Part shown: positions 21,548 to 41,863 of the stretch, one piece after another | Layout: each line of letters begins with the position of its first letter | How positions within the stretch are numbered: the first letter of the stretch is position 1 | DNA from: Leuctra nigra | Taxonomy: Eukaryota > Arthropoda > Insecta > Plecoptera > Leuctridae | Reading direction: 5' to 3' | Assembly: GCA_934045905.1 (NCBI GenBank) | Contig: OW203762.1 | Location: forward strand, 23,654,345 to 23,718,344 | DNA length: 64,000 nt | Notes under the pieces: generated by a model | What the model was told of the DNA's origin: nothing | Databases searched by the model: none | The model's input: only the letters and a program-made list of their open reading frames with translations | Program-made: the position numbers and the translations under genes

Positions 21548-24500
21548 TTTAGGTAATTTTCATCATGACAGTTAATAATATATTATCTTTCTTTTCTTTT
21601 TCCAATTAAAACAATCAGGTAAAGATTACATACATTTTCAAGGGAAAGTTACAAATTATGAACGCCGGTATGCCAGTCCAGACTGGCATATCAGTTATTC
21701 AGATAATTTTCAAAATTATAGAAACATGAATTTCATTGTTTAGTTAAATCTCAATAACCTTTTTAGTTGGTAATATCAGCCCTTATCACAGTTATTTATA
21801 GGGAGAAGAAGAAACCAAAGTGCCTTCTTGTAACACTGATTTTTTTAGACATAAAATCGACATCGTTGACTCAAAATTAACAACATAATTTTTCGTTTTA
21901 CAATGTTGAGCTAAACATTTTTGTTCTTGGCTCGTACGTAAACATTAGACTGAAATTTTCCTAATTACTTGGAGATTTTCTGATATTTGTGTCTATTAGA
22001 ATGGCGGTATCTTTGGAAAGATTAGAACAAGGACAAAATGACATATAATCTTGATATGTAAGGTTATTTATTTGACCGGATAGTCATGGTTAATGGCACA
22101 GTATTACACACGCACATCAATAGCTTTGTAATCTTTAAAGGTCAATCTATTTTTACCACAACCCAAAAAAGCGTAATTTACCATTTTAAAATTTAGTGAC
22201 GTGAGTCAATAAGGGGGAGACGACCTTGACTCAATTACATTTCACATAACTCGCTGTTTGAAGTACCTATAGTAGCGACACCATAATGTAGCGACATAAA
22301 AAGCAGTATAAATCAATTTTCTAAATGTGAGATTAGTTCCCGCCAAAATGTCCACTGAATTCAAACTTCATATTTATGTATGAAAACTTGCATTTTTTAG
22401 AGCAAAAAGTTTGTTCTGCCAACAAATATGTTATTTGGAAATCTAATTTTAGTGAAAAACTTCGAAATTGCAAGAGAGCCAACAATGATTAAAAGTTCTT
22501 AAAGAAGCAAATATTAGTAAGTAATTATATCGACAGCTTATAAAAATCTTGTTCGCGTTTACACAGTAAATTTGTGAACACTTACTTCGGGATTAAAGCT
22601 GTAGATACACCCAACAAATCATAAAACGGTATTCGAGCGAAACGGATTGGCTGCTGGTCAGGTTCCTTGACAATCATTCCTTGCTATTATCAATGAAATC
22701 AGAGCTCACATATTAGAAGTAGGTAGATGACGACTGACGAATTAGCGTGAACTTCATCGGATAATGGCTTCACATTTTTTTTTAGCCAATCCATTTCTTT
22801 CAAATACCGCTTTATCATTTGTTGAGTGTACGTAAAGCATAGGGCCAGGTTCGATTCCCAGATCTGGGATGTGCGTTGTTATATCGCAGACTCCTTTCTC
22901 ATCCAGTATTTATCATAATAAACTGCTTTCGAATTCGAAAATAGTTTCCCTATTGTTCGATTCGATTGTTCAAACAATTATTTTAGAAAAAAATATAAGA
23001 AAAATTAATGTATAGGTATTATTAAACACAACAACATTATATATTTTTTGTGATACATTGTTATATGTTTACCTACCACACCTTAAACCTAACCTTATTT
23101 TGTAATAACAGTATCATAATTTATCCAAAATCTAGTCTGTCAGTTACTCTCAAGAAACGTCGTTTTGGTTGATCTTAGAAATAACAGCTAAAACAATCGG
23201 CAATAGAAGAAACACTTTCTCACAATAAATTATGTATTGTTTTAATTTTGTAGGTCAACTTACATCTTTGATTGGAACGCAATTGTCTCTCATGTATCAT
23301 ACAAGCATAAAGTAAGACAAGGCAACACAATACTTTAAAATTCGCAATTATAAATTAAAGACTATGCAATTATAAATCTAATTTGATATCATAAATTTGA
23401 TAATTTAATATCGCAAATAATAAAAACTATATGGAAGCAGGATTGAAATAAAAATCACCAAGCATATAATACCAAGCATATAATGAACTTATCAATATTA
23501 TTGATTGCATTATTTTTTCAATTTCCCTCCCTGAACCATTATTCTCAGAAGTTTAAAAGGCAACATTCTTTCGCGACTAACTTGTGGTGTTGTTTACAGA
23601 TCTGGAGGCGATTTATGAGATGTTTAGATTTCATGTCGAGCTGGACTGGTTATACACGGCACAAGCCATTACGAGTGTGTTTGAAATTTTCTGCGAGTAA
23701 AGTAGACTCTGAAGACTGAAGAGGGAAGAGAATTGTGGCTTCCGAAATCCTAATTCCTGGTTTATTCTGTTACTTCAACTGTAACTTCAACAAATTCTAA
23801 CTTTTTCCTATTCTATAAATATGTTTGAAACTTTCACATATTACATGTTTGTATGTTGCCTAAAATATACCCATTTTAGAATTTTAGTTTCTATGTAATG
23901 ACCTCTCGAACGAGCCACTCAGCATAATAGCAATGGGCTTACTCCAGATCTATGACTCCAGGGTACGATCATAGACCCTAGGAGAAATTTGGGTGTAAAG
24001 GGTTTCAAAGTATTTTCACGTGAAATTACATGATTTTATTCAAAACAACGCTTTGCTTTAGCTTTTCAGCCAGTTTGATCAATAAAGGACAATTGGGTCA
24101 ATGAAAATCTCGAGTCGTGGTAATGTCTCTCTGAAAAATCTCTACAGAAATCTCTACAGACCTGGAATCACTTACCTCCAAGCTGAGAAATATGTGTCTT
24201 CGGTAAACATTTTTTCAACTGACACGTTCTCCCTGACGAACTTTCTATTTCAAGCATTGATAAGATCCTTCACTCACATGTCCTAATTTCTCATATCGTC
24301 CTAACGTTTGAACCACATGATAATATTACCTACCTTGCCCGGTGTTGTTATAGACAACATTATAATAATTAAAACAACAAACAATTGGTACATGATTTTC
24401 TTCTTTTATTAATATAGGTACACAATTCTAGCTCAGGATATGATATGAAAAGTTGGAAATTCAGTGACTGTAGACCAAAAACCTGTTTAGACGTATATTG

Positions 24501-25361
24501 TTGAAATTGTATACAGGTAGGTACATCAATACATTACATCCTACCAACTGGCCAGTTATTTCACAAAGATAACACTCAAATTTATTTAAATACATAATTC
24601 CTTTATAAATTGCTCAGTTGACATTTACAAACTATGATAGATGTAAATGGTACTCATCCACCATCGTAGGTTGTAGGTAGTCATCCGATTGGTCGTTCGT
24701 TTTAGTATTTTGCGTAGTAATCTTCGACGGCGTCTTGAGTCTTGACCACGTCTTGACAATTTCAGCGCATTCAGTTTGCCGCTTGTGGAATTTACCTGTT
24801 ATCGAATTATATGCTTATTGTACTCATACTCAACCATTAAAATCTTTCACTTCACTGTTTACATTGCTTTTGCTCACTTATTTGAAGTATGATGTTCACT
24901 TCATAATATCGCGATTCAAGAAAATGTCGTGCACTTCCACAACCTTCTTGCTTGAGCGTTCTTCCACGAGTGACCCGACCCGTTTCCGGTGTCTTCGATT
25001 GATAAATCAAACATTTTTAACTTCATCTTTTAAGGTACACAATAACTACCAAAACCCATCGTCAGATCATTCTTATAATTCATAATATTTCATTTACACA
25101 TTCATGTATTATTATTACATACTTGTGGCAGATTATTCCCAAATTCACCTGAAAAAAGTTCCTTTTCCCCGGGTTTCAACATTGATTTAGCCACGCCCCT
25201 TCCGCTGACGGAATATTTTAACCCCTGTATGATGGACGCCATCCACCTTTCCTTATGTCAACTTAGTAATAGCGCGACATTTCAAACTTAATAAGTTCCA
25301 TTACTATGATGTAATACACAACAATTTAAGAATTAGGTAATTAGGTTGGTATGTTTGTTAA
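21548..25361. other. Intergenic stretch between ABCB copy A and copy B, no secure gene
   Basis: Up to about 22340 it still aligns with the upstream side of copy B (37500-38190). A TTCGATTCCCAGATC word near 22852 resembles a tRNA T arm and may be a SINE remnant. A possible orphan exon at 23600-23700 is listed separately. The rest is AT-rich sequence with nothing recognisable. Confidence 0.5.
23600..23700 (+). CDS. Possible orphan terminal exon
   Basis: After a good acceptor (TGTTGTTTACAG, ending at 23599) one frame reads about 32 residues, including EAIYEMFRFHVELDWLYTAQ, to a TAA at 23698. The composition is balanced and protein-like, unlike the low-complexity frames around it. No donor or upstream exon that would join it was found and the family is not recognised. 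Chance is a real alternative. Confidence 0.2.
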
Positions 25362-26374
25362 CTAGGAAAACGCTCAGTGTAACGCGTTGATGAGCGAGCA
25401 CAGAACATGCAACATCCCCATAGTAACGATGCACGACACGGCACAAGACGATTTTCTCTGCAATTTTTCAATCTCCATAATACTCTGGATGAATAACAGA
25501 TCCATTGTGTCGTGAAGTCTTACCTACATACCTTCTCCAGAAATCTCAATTGTAACATCCCATTCTAAACTCGTAAAATTACAATTAATACTCGACTGAT
25601 TGGGCTTACAATATGTAAAATTTAATATTAAGTTGGTCTTGATCACCATGCAAAATTTGAACTTAATGTGAACATTTTTATTGTCGACCAATCAGAAGAC
25701 AATATTTAAACTTAAACCAATTAGAGGATTTGGCCTTCGTACTGCATCCGATTTTATGCGCAAGCTCAAAAATGCTTTCATTTTACTGTACATTGTGGAT
25801 AGCTTGGCTGCTCTACAGGCCTTGCCTTGGAACAGAAGCTTAAAGAAGGCAGGGATGACAATTTAGTATACATTTTTCAAGATTATGGAATAAAATGACC
25901 TTAAAATGACAAAACTTTTGAAAATAACGACAGATTAGACTGAAAATTGGCAAAAATATCTAAAATGTTGGTACCAATGACCACGCGAAGTTTCAAGTTG
26001 ATCGGTCAATCTGTTCTAGTTTAAATTACAAAAATCACCGTAAAAATGGTTTCAAATTTGAACCAATGGGAGGATTTGGCTGAAAATTTATTATGATTGG
26101 GTAAATTGTTGGTTAAAATGACTTTGCTAAATTTCAAATTGATCGGAACAACCAATCGAAAGATATTTTTTTTTAAATTTGAACCAATCACAGGAGCCCG
26201 TTCAAAAACGATCCCAGGGACCTCATAGATTACGTTAGTATGTGTACAACATTTCAGATCGATTGGTTGTGCGGTGTGATCTCGGCAGTGCCAACAAAAA
26301 AAAAAAAAAAAAAAAAAACACAAACAGAGAAAGTGCCATAAGAGTAACGTGGTGACGCTCGCTCCGCTCACTCA
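25362..26374 (-). mobile_element. Helentron/HINE-like element, copy 4, reverse orientation
   Basis: On the plus strand it begins CTAGGAAAACGC and ends GAGCGTCACCAC-type words in complement (GGTGACGCTCGCTCCGCTCA). Internal words AACCAATCGATCTGAAAT and AATTTGAACCAATC match the plus-strand copies in complement. It stands in the intergenic DNA just 3' of ABCB copy B. Confidence 0.7.
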
Positions 26375-26911
26375 ATGAATTATTTATACCGGGTGGCGCA
26401 AAAAAATATCACCCTGATTGAGAGGTCACTATATCGAAACTATTTTAGATAGGATTCTGAAATTTGTACACATATTAGAAAACATACCAAAACTTAATAT
26501 GTGCAAGTTTCAAAAACATAACAATTGTAGGAAAAAAGTTACAGCTGTTCAAATTTGGTTGTCGGCTTGCTGGTGCAGTTGGCAGTAATGTCCGCCGAGC
26601 GCCATCAACTCCGCATGCAAGATCTATGCGACGCCTGCTTGCTGGTGCAGTTGGCAGTAATGTCCGCCGAGCACCAGCAACTCCACATGCAAGATCTCTG
26701 CGACGCCGGCTTGCTGGTGCAGTTGGCAGTAGTGTCCGCCGAGCGCCAGCAACTCCACATGCAAGATCTATGCGACGCCGGCTTGCTGGTGCAGTTGGCA
26801 GTAATGTCCGCCGAGCGCCAGCAACCCCACATGCAAGATCTATGCGACGCCGGCTTGCTGGTGCAGTTGGCAGTAGTGTCCGCCGAGCGCCAGCAACTCC
26901 ACATGCAAGAT

Positions 26912-36492
<9,581 letters not shown>

Positions 36493-36627
36493 TCTCAACG
36501 TCCTGTAACAAGTGGAATTCATTCGATGTCTCAAGAAGATCGCCTCATTTCCATGCTGGTCGCAGTGGCAGTGGCAGTGGATCAGTCAAATTATTAGAAA
36601 TGTGAAAAATAATTAACACATCTAATT

Positions 36628-36790
36628 TTTTAGTCGACTTTATCAATATAGACATGAACTTTTAAACACAATATTTGTGCCCAAACTCGACTGGAAGGTA
36701 AAATGTCCCTGCTTTTTCAGCTTTCAATCGAGTTTGGGCACACATTGTGTTTAAAAGTTCGTGTGTATATTGATAAAATCGACTAATATT
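36628..36790. repeat. Fold-back MITE shared by both ABCB copies (copy B site)
   Basis: Arms match AGTCGACTTTATCAATATAG and its complement around a centre near 36710. It is the counterpart of 16540-16690, at the same place upstream of the first coding exon. Confidence 0.65.
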
Positions 36791-37151
36791 AAATGTGTTA
36801 CTTATTTTTCACATTTCTCATAAATTTTGGTTCAAAAGTTATAACGATATTTAGGAATTATCTCCAATGTTTACTTTCGAGTTCAAGCAACTCTTAATGG
36901 AATTGTATGCTACAGGGGAAGATGATTCAAATCTCTTTTGGGTGAAAATGAGAAAGAGGTGTCTTACTGTTTTGTATGAACTTTCAAATATGTAAATGTT
37001 GCATTTAAACTGGGGATGTCAATGCACGAATAGAACTTTCACTATATTTAGACTTTTCGTTGCCCTCTTCGCGGAACTCAGAACTCTTTGATTGGTTGAT
37101 TGTAAATGTTTCACAAGCTTATATTGGAATAATCGGACCTGGGTCTCTTAC

Positions 37152-37340
37152 CGTGTTGTTGTTGTGATGTCGCGACTATTCCACTGTCAATGAGCTGCAC
37201 TTCAATGTAACTGGGAATCAGGTTAAGTCTGCCATCGTAAACAAGTTCAATTGACACTCCTCGTAAACCCCCTAAATGACTGCCGAAGTCCGGTCAAATG
37301 TCAGCCGTAAAATGTGTCAAGTCCAGAGATATGTAAACAA
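37152..37340 (-). other. Non-coding first exon (5' UTR) of ABCB copy B
   Basis: It ends CAACAACAACACG before the donor GTAAGAG on the minus strand and has no ATG. It is nearly identical to 18296-18480. It would join the acceptor CTTGTTACAG ahead of 36502. A TATA-like AAATAAATATATGAATG lies just upstream. Confidence 0.65.
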
Positions 37341-38189
37341 ACTTTCATTCATATATTTATTTTTATACGCACGTCAGCGATCTTTGCGTCAGCGCGTCCG
37401 TTTTAGGATTATATGAAGCATGTCTCGCCTACCGTAATTTAAAAATATGAGACGGAATTTTCTCGATTGGAAAAACTTCTAGCAACAAAGTTGTAATAGT
37501 TTAGGTAATGTATCATGACAGTTATTCAGATAATTTTCCAAATTATAGAAACACATGAATTTCATCCGTTTAGGTAAATATCAATAACGTTTTTAGTTGG
37601 TAATATCAGCCCTTATCACAGTAATATTTATAGGGAGGGGAAGAACCCAAAGTGCCTTTTTGTCAATTGCACTGATTTTTTTTAGACATAAAATCGACAT
37701 CATTGATTCAAAATTAGCAACATAATTTTTCGTTTTACAATGTTAAGCTAAAATTTTTGTTCTTGGCTCGTGCGTACGTAAACATTAAACTGAAATTTTC
37801 CTTATTACTTGGATTTTCTGATATTTGTGTAGAATGGCGGTATCTTTGGAAATATTAGAACAAGGACAAAATAACATATAGGTAATCTTTCTCTTGGTAA
37901 GGTTATTTATTTGACTGGAGTCATGGTTAATGGCACAGTCACAGTATGTACACACGCACATCAATAGCTTTGCCATCTTTATGGGTCACTCTATTTTTAC
38001 CACAACCCAAAATAGCGTAATTCACCATTTTAAAATTTAGTGACGTGAGTCAATAAGGCGGAAACGACCTTGACTCAATTACATTTCACATAACTCCTGT
38101 CACTGCCGTTTGAAGTAGTAGCGACACCATAATGTAGCGACATAAAAAGCGAAGTATAAAGCAACCTTCTAATTTTGAGGTTAGTTGTC

Positions 38190-39639
38190 AATATTATTTC
38201 CATTGCGTAGATAGTGCTTTGTTGGCTTTGTTGTGGTTTTCTGCACTCTACAAATAAAAATAAAATTGTAGTAGATAGACCATGCGTGTGAAAGGGGCTA
38301 CATACCTTTCAACTTGTGCAACTGAACTGCCAACTGAAGATGTACCTAACATTATGATATGAGCTGGTTTGCAATCGACAACTCTTATGGGACTGGGAGA
38401 ATAACATTGACACGTCATTACAAAGTCGAGTCGATGCTAATCTCTCATAAAAGATGTCGCTCGTTTGTCCAGCAAAGTTATACGCTCGCAGTGTAGGATA
38501 GGAAGAAAATAAATTATAAAAACTTGTAGAAGATAGTGCCATCTCTTTGGTGCCAGCTCTTCCGCACCTAAGAAATTAAGATCTAAATAAGGCCAGCCAA
38601 ACTAAATTTTGCGAAACTTTTCGTAGTTTACACGGTGCAATGTTTCATTCAATTTGGTTCAACGATTGTAACCCGTGTATAGACGCGAAATTGAAGCAAA
38701 TGTACGTTTCATTTAGGACGTCATATTTTTCCTTCAATTAAATTTAATGAATTGAATGAAATTGAACCGTGTAAAGGATTAAAGATTCGTGAAATTATTT
38801 CGTCCATTACTGCCGCCCAGCAATTTACAATATAAAAATAACATATGATTGAATTTGACATGAATGAAGCCTCGGAATTACAAATGCGAACCATCAAAAG
38901 AAAATTTAAATCAATTAGGTGTAAACAAATATAAAAATTCGAAAATTTAAGCTTGGCATCACAAGAAGAGGATGGTGAATGAAGAAATAAAAAGTTAAAC
39001 TAAATGGTCGGTGCCAATCAGTGTTCCCATCTTTGCATGCAATGTAAATGGAGTATCTTTGGTTTCACCACGTTCTTTGTGGTCCCCACGCGCTTGTGTG
39101 AATCACTCCCCATGTGCTAATCCGACTTTAGGCCGAGATGGGTAACAAAATGACGTAATTTCCGGCTTTGATTTCCGGTACAAATAATTACGGCACAGAG
39201 TGTTTACATTATTAAAAATGACTCAAAAATTAACAGAAAAAACAAAAAAAAACTAAAATGTACATAGTACAAAGATGTAGCCTGAAGTCGTATCTTGTTT
39301 TCATGTGAAAACTATTTACTGGGCAGAGATTAGAACGCGGCAAGATGACGAAAATTTGAAAATATGGAATTTATGTTGGGTCAATGATGACATTTCGTTT
39401 TACAAAGATATTATGCACGTAGGAAACTGTAATTTACATTTTTAAATGTATTTGAGATTACAACAGACTACCAAAGACTATAAATACATAAATTGGTCAT
39501 TTAAACTCTTTAAAACTCATTTTAGTTACTACCAAAGATGTTTCTCAACCGCTGGCGCCATCCCACGGACATTTTGGTTACTAAGACAAATGTTACTAAT
39601 CTCGGCCCAACGAAGCTGTTCCCATGTACTGCTGCCAGA
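38190..39639. other. Intergenic stretch beyond the duplicated ABCB block, no secure gene
   Basis: The alignment with the upstream side of copy A fades near 38190. No splice-consistent reading frame, tRNA or recognised transposon end was found up to the minisatellite at 39640. A 77-residue minus-strand frame near 38309-38542 has no recognisable motif. Confidence 0.45.
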
Positions 39640-39870
39640 GCCACCTGGCAGATAGTTCACGCACCAAACGATGTTGCGCCACAAACACGTCCGTGTGCTG
39701 CTGCCACCTGGCAGATAGTTCACGCACCAAACGATGTTGCGACACAAACACGGCCGTGTGCTGCTGCCACCTAGCAGATAGTTCACGCACCAAACGATGT
39801 TGCGCCACTAACACGGCCGTGTGCTGCTGCCACCTGGCAGGTAGTTCGCACATCAAGCGTTGTTCTCCAT
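39640..39870. repeat. 63-bp minisatellite, about 3.5 units
   Basis: The unit contains CACCTGGCAGATAGTTCACG and CAAACGATGTTGCG, repeated at 63-bp steps. Open frames over it on either strand repeat every 21 residues and are not credible genes. Confidence 0.8.
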
Positions 39871-39887
39871 ACATATATTTTCTCTAC

Positions 39888-40462
39888 ACTGCAGTGTATT
39901 CGCACAATCAAGATCAGCTCTGCACTCTAGTGGTGGAGATGTGGTACTAGAGGAAAGGGTTCAACATTCAATTCTCCATAAGGAACCTGTAGAGTTTGGA
40001 TACCTCTACTTCATACACTATTAAACATAGAACCCTGAAAAAAGTAACGAGTATAGAAAAGATTATGCTTTATCGATCTGTCACCTCAGAATTTTTCTCC
40101 GAGGTTAAATTGCAGCGTAATAATCATGCAAACATGAAATGCAGCAGCCAATCAGAGTACAGGAAATGGTTCAACAGACCAATCAGGCTACAGTATAAGC
40201 CGTATTAGCTTCATACGGAAAGTTATTTTATAATTATTTAGACACAATAAATGCATTTCTGAGGTGACAGATCGAATAAGCATAATCTTTTCTATACTAC
40301 TTACAATTTTTATGGTTCTATGTTTAATAGTGTATGATGTAGAGGTATCCAAACTCTACAGGTTCCTTATGGATAATTGAATGTTGAACCCTTTCCTCTA
40401 GTACCACATCTCTACCACTAGAGTGCAGAACTGATCTTGGTTGTGGGAATAGATACACATTT
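39888..40462. mobile_element. Long fold-back element (arms of about 190 bp)
   Basis: The left arm with CACTCTAGTGGT, GAGGAAAGGGTTCAACATTC and ACACTATTAAACATAGAACC is repeated in complement on the right. The centre lies around 40170. Arms differ by scattered substitutions, so it is not recent. No TSD or transposase was identified. Confidence 0.7.
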
Positions 40463-41378
40463 TTTGGAGTTATTTCCGAAACTGCAATAATTTTAATTTT
40501 AGATTGAAAATCCGTGATATTTCCGAAATTGCAATTCATTCACATTTGAGAATAAGTACAGGTAGGTGACTAATTAATTTGTTCGTTCTCATCTAAACTC
40601 TCAATTCTTTACCTACCAAATTTTACGTATAAACAGCAATTTCTGTCTGGTTGTCAGGAAGTAAAAGTGAAATCAGGGTGTATTAAAGTCACTAAATCAT
40701 TGTTGTGAAATGATTCCTTTATTGCTCCATGAAATGCTATACATACATTATATATACGCACTTTCTAAGATTTTGCAAAAATTATTTATATTAGGTATTA
40801 ATTGTATTATATTTATTATAATTTTATAATTAAACACACAGCACTTTATTAGTATGAAATAGTTGTACATAATGCATGCACATCGAAGTTATTGGCCCTT
40901 TACGTCCCAAAAATCTCCAAAATAGCAGGACATAATGATTAAAAATTGTGCAAATAGTATGGTAGAAATAAAGAAAAAGTCCATCAAATTAATCTAAAAT
41001 AATAGTCATGGACTGAAAACTACCGAAAGTAGCTTAAAATGAGAAGTGTGTAACTTAAATTCTAGTTTTCTATTTTAAGTAGGTACTACCTATACTTATA
41101 CTAAAATATAGTGTAATAGTCAGGCAAATACATGTAAATTAATGAACTGATAATTAACAAATATTATCTTAAAATGAAAGTTAATTACATCAAAAGTCTA
41201 AGACTTTCTAAGACCTGTTGACCTGTTTCTAACAAATAGTTAATTTCTTTTCCATAATTCTCAGAGAATTCACATAAAAATTACAAGAGTTAACTAACAT
41301 ATTGAGTCAAATCACAGCTGAATAACCCAAATTATCTTAAAATTAAATAATTAAAAATTTGGCTTCCCAAGACCAGTT

Positions 41379-41463
41379 GGAATTTGGGAAAGAAATCAAT
41401 CAACATCATTAGGTGGAATTCCACCACCTTCCTAAATGATGATGATTTCTTTCCCAAATTCCC
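41379..41463 (-). promoter_or_regulatory. Long hairpin in the predicted 3' UTR of the nanos-like gene
   Basis: GGAATTTGGGAAAGAAATCA at 41379-41398 pairs with TGATTTCTTTCCCAAATTCC ending near 41462, with further pairing toward a TGGAATTCCA centre. It lies about 285 nt past the stop codon on the minus strand. Nanos mRNAs are known to be controlled through 3' UTR stem-loops, so a translational control element is possible. It could equally be a small fold-back transposon. Confidence 0.5.
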
Positions 41464-41620
41464 AGAAGCTCAAGGAACATTATGAAAGAAAGTGGCTATA
41501 AATTACATGGAGTCAAATAATACCTGAACTAAAAATTACCAACATGAAGGTAAAAATCCAGCCTTGAGTATCGGAAATAGGTTGAAACCTCTCCGCTTCT
41601 TCTTCTTGGTCAGTGTCTTC

Positions 41621-41863
41621 TAAGGACGATGCTCGGCGTGGCCAATGTCCCCAGCCCGTTGACACATCTTGCACTTGTGTTGCCGCAGCTCCGGACGCTT
41701 CGAGCGTCCCTTCTCCTCCCTGATACACTGGTACGCTTGATACACTGCTAAGGACGATGCTCGGCGTGGCTAATGTCCCCAGCCCGTTGACACATCTTGC
41801 ACTTGTGTTGCCGCAGCTCCGGACGCTTCGAGCGTCCCTTCTCCTCCTTGATACACTGGTACG
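41621..41863 (-). repeat. 128-bp tandem duplication of the last zinc-finger coding segment
   Basis: The segments 41621-41735 and 41749-41863 are nearly identical, 128 bp apart. On the minus strand the first copy met codes for the end of the second finger and the stop. The second copy follows in the 3' UTR and would also end with the same stop in its own frame. Confidence 0.85.

Noticed and set aside
24705..24755. Short minus-strand frame ending DVVKTQDAVEDYYAKY
   Set aside because: Only about 18 codons, with an in-frame stop just upstream and no convincing acceptor.
24735..25085. 116-residue plus-strand frame
   Set aside because: No motif, no splice context and low-complexity composition.
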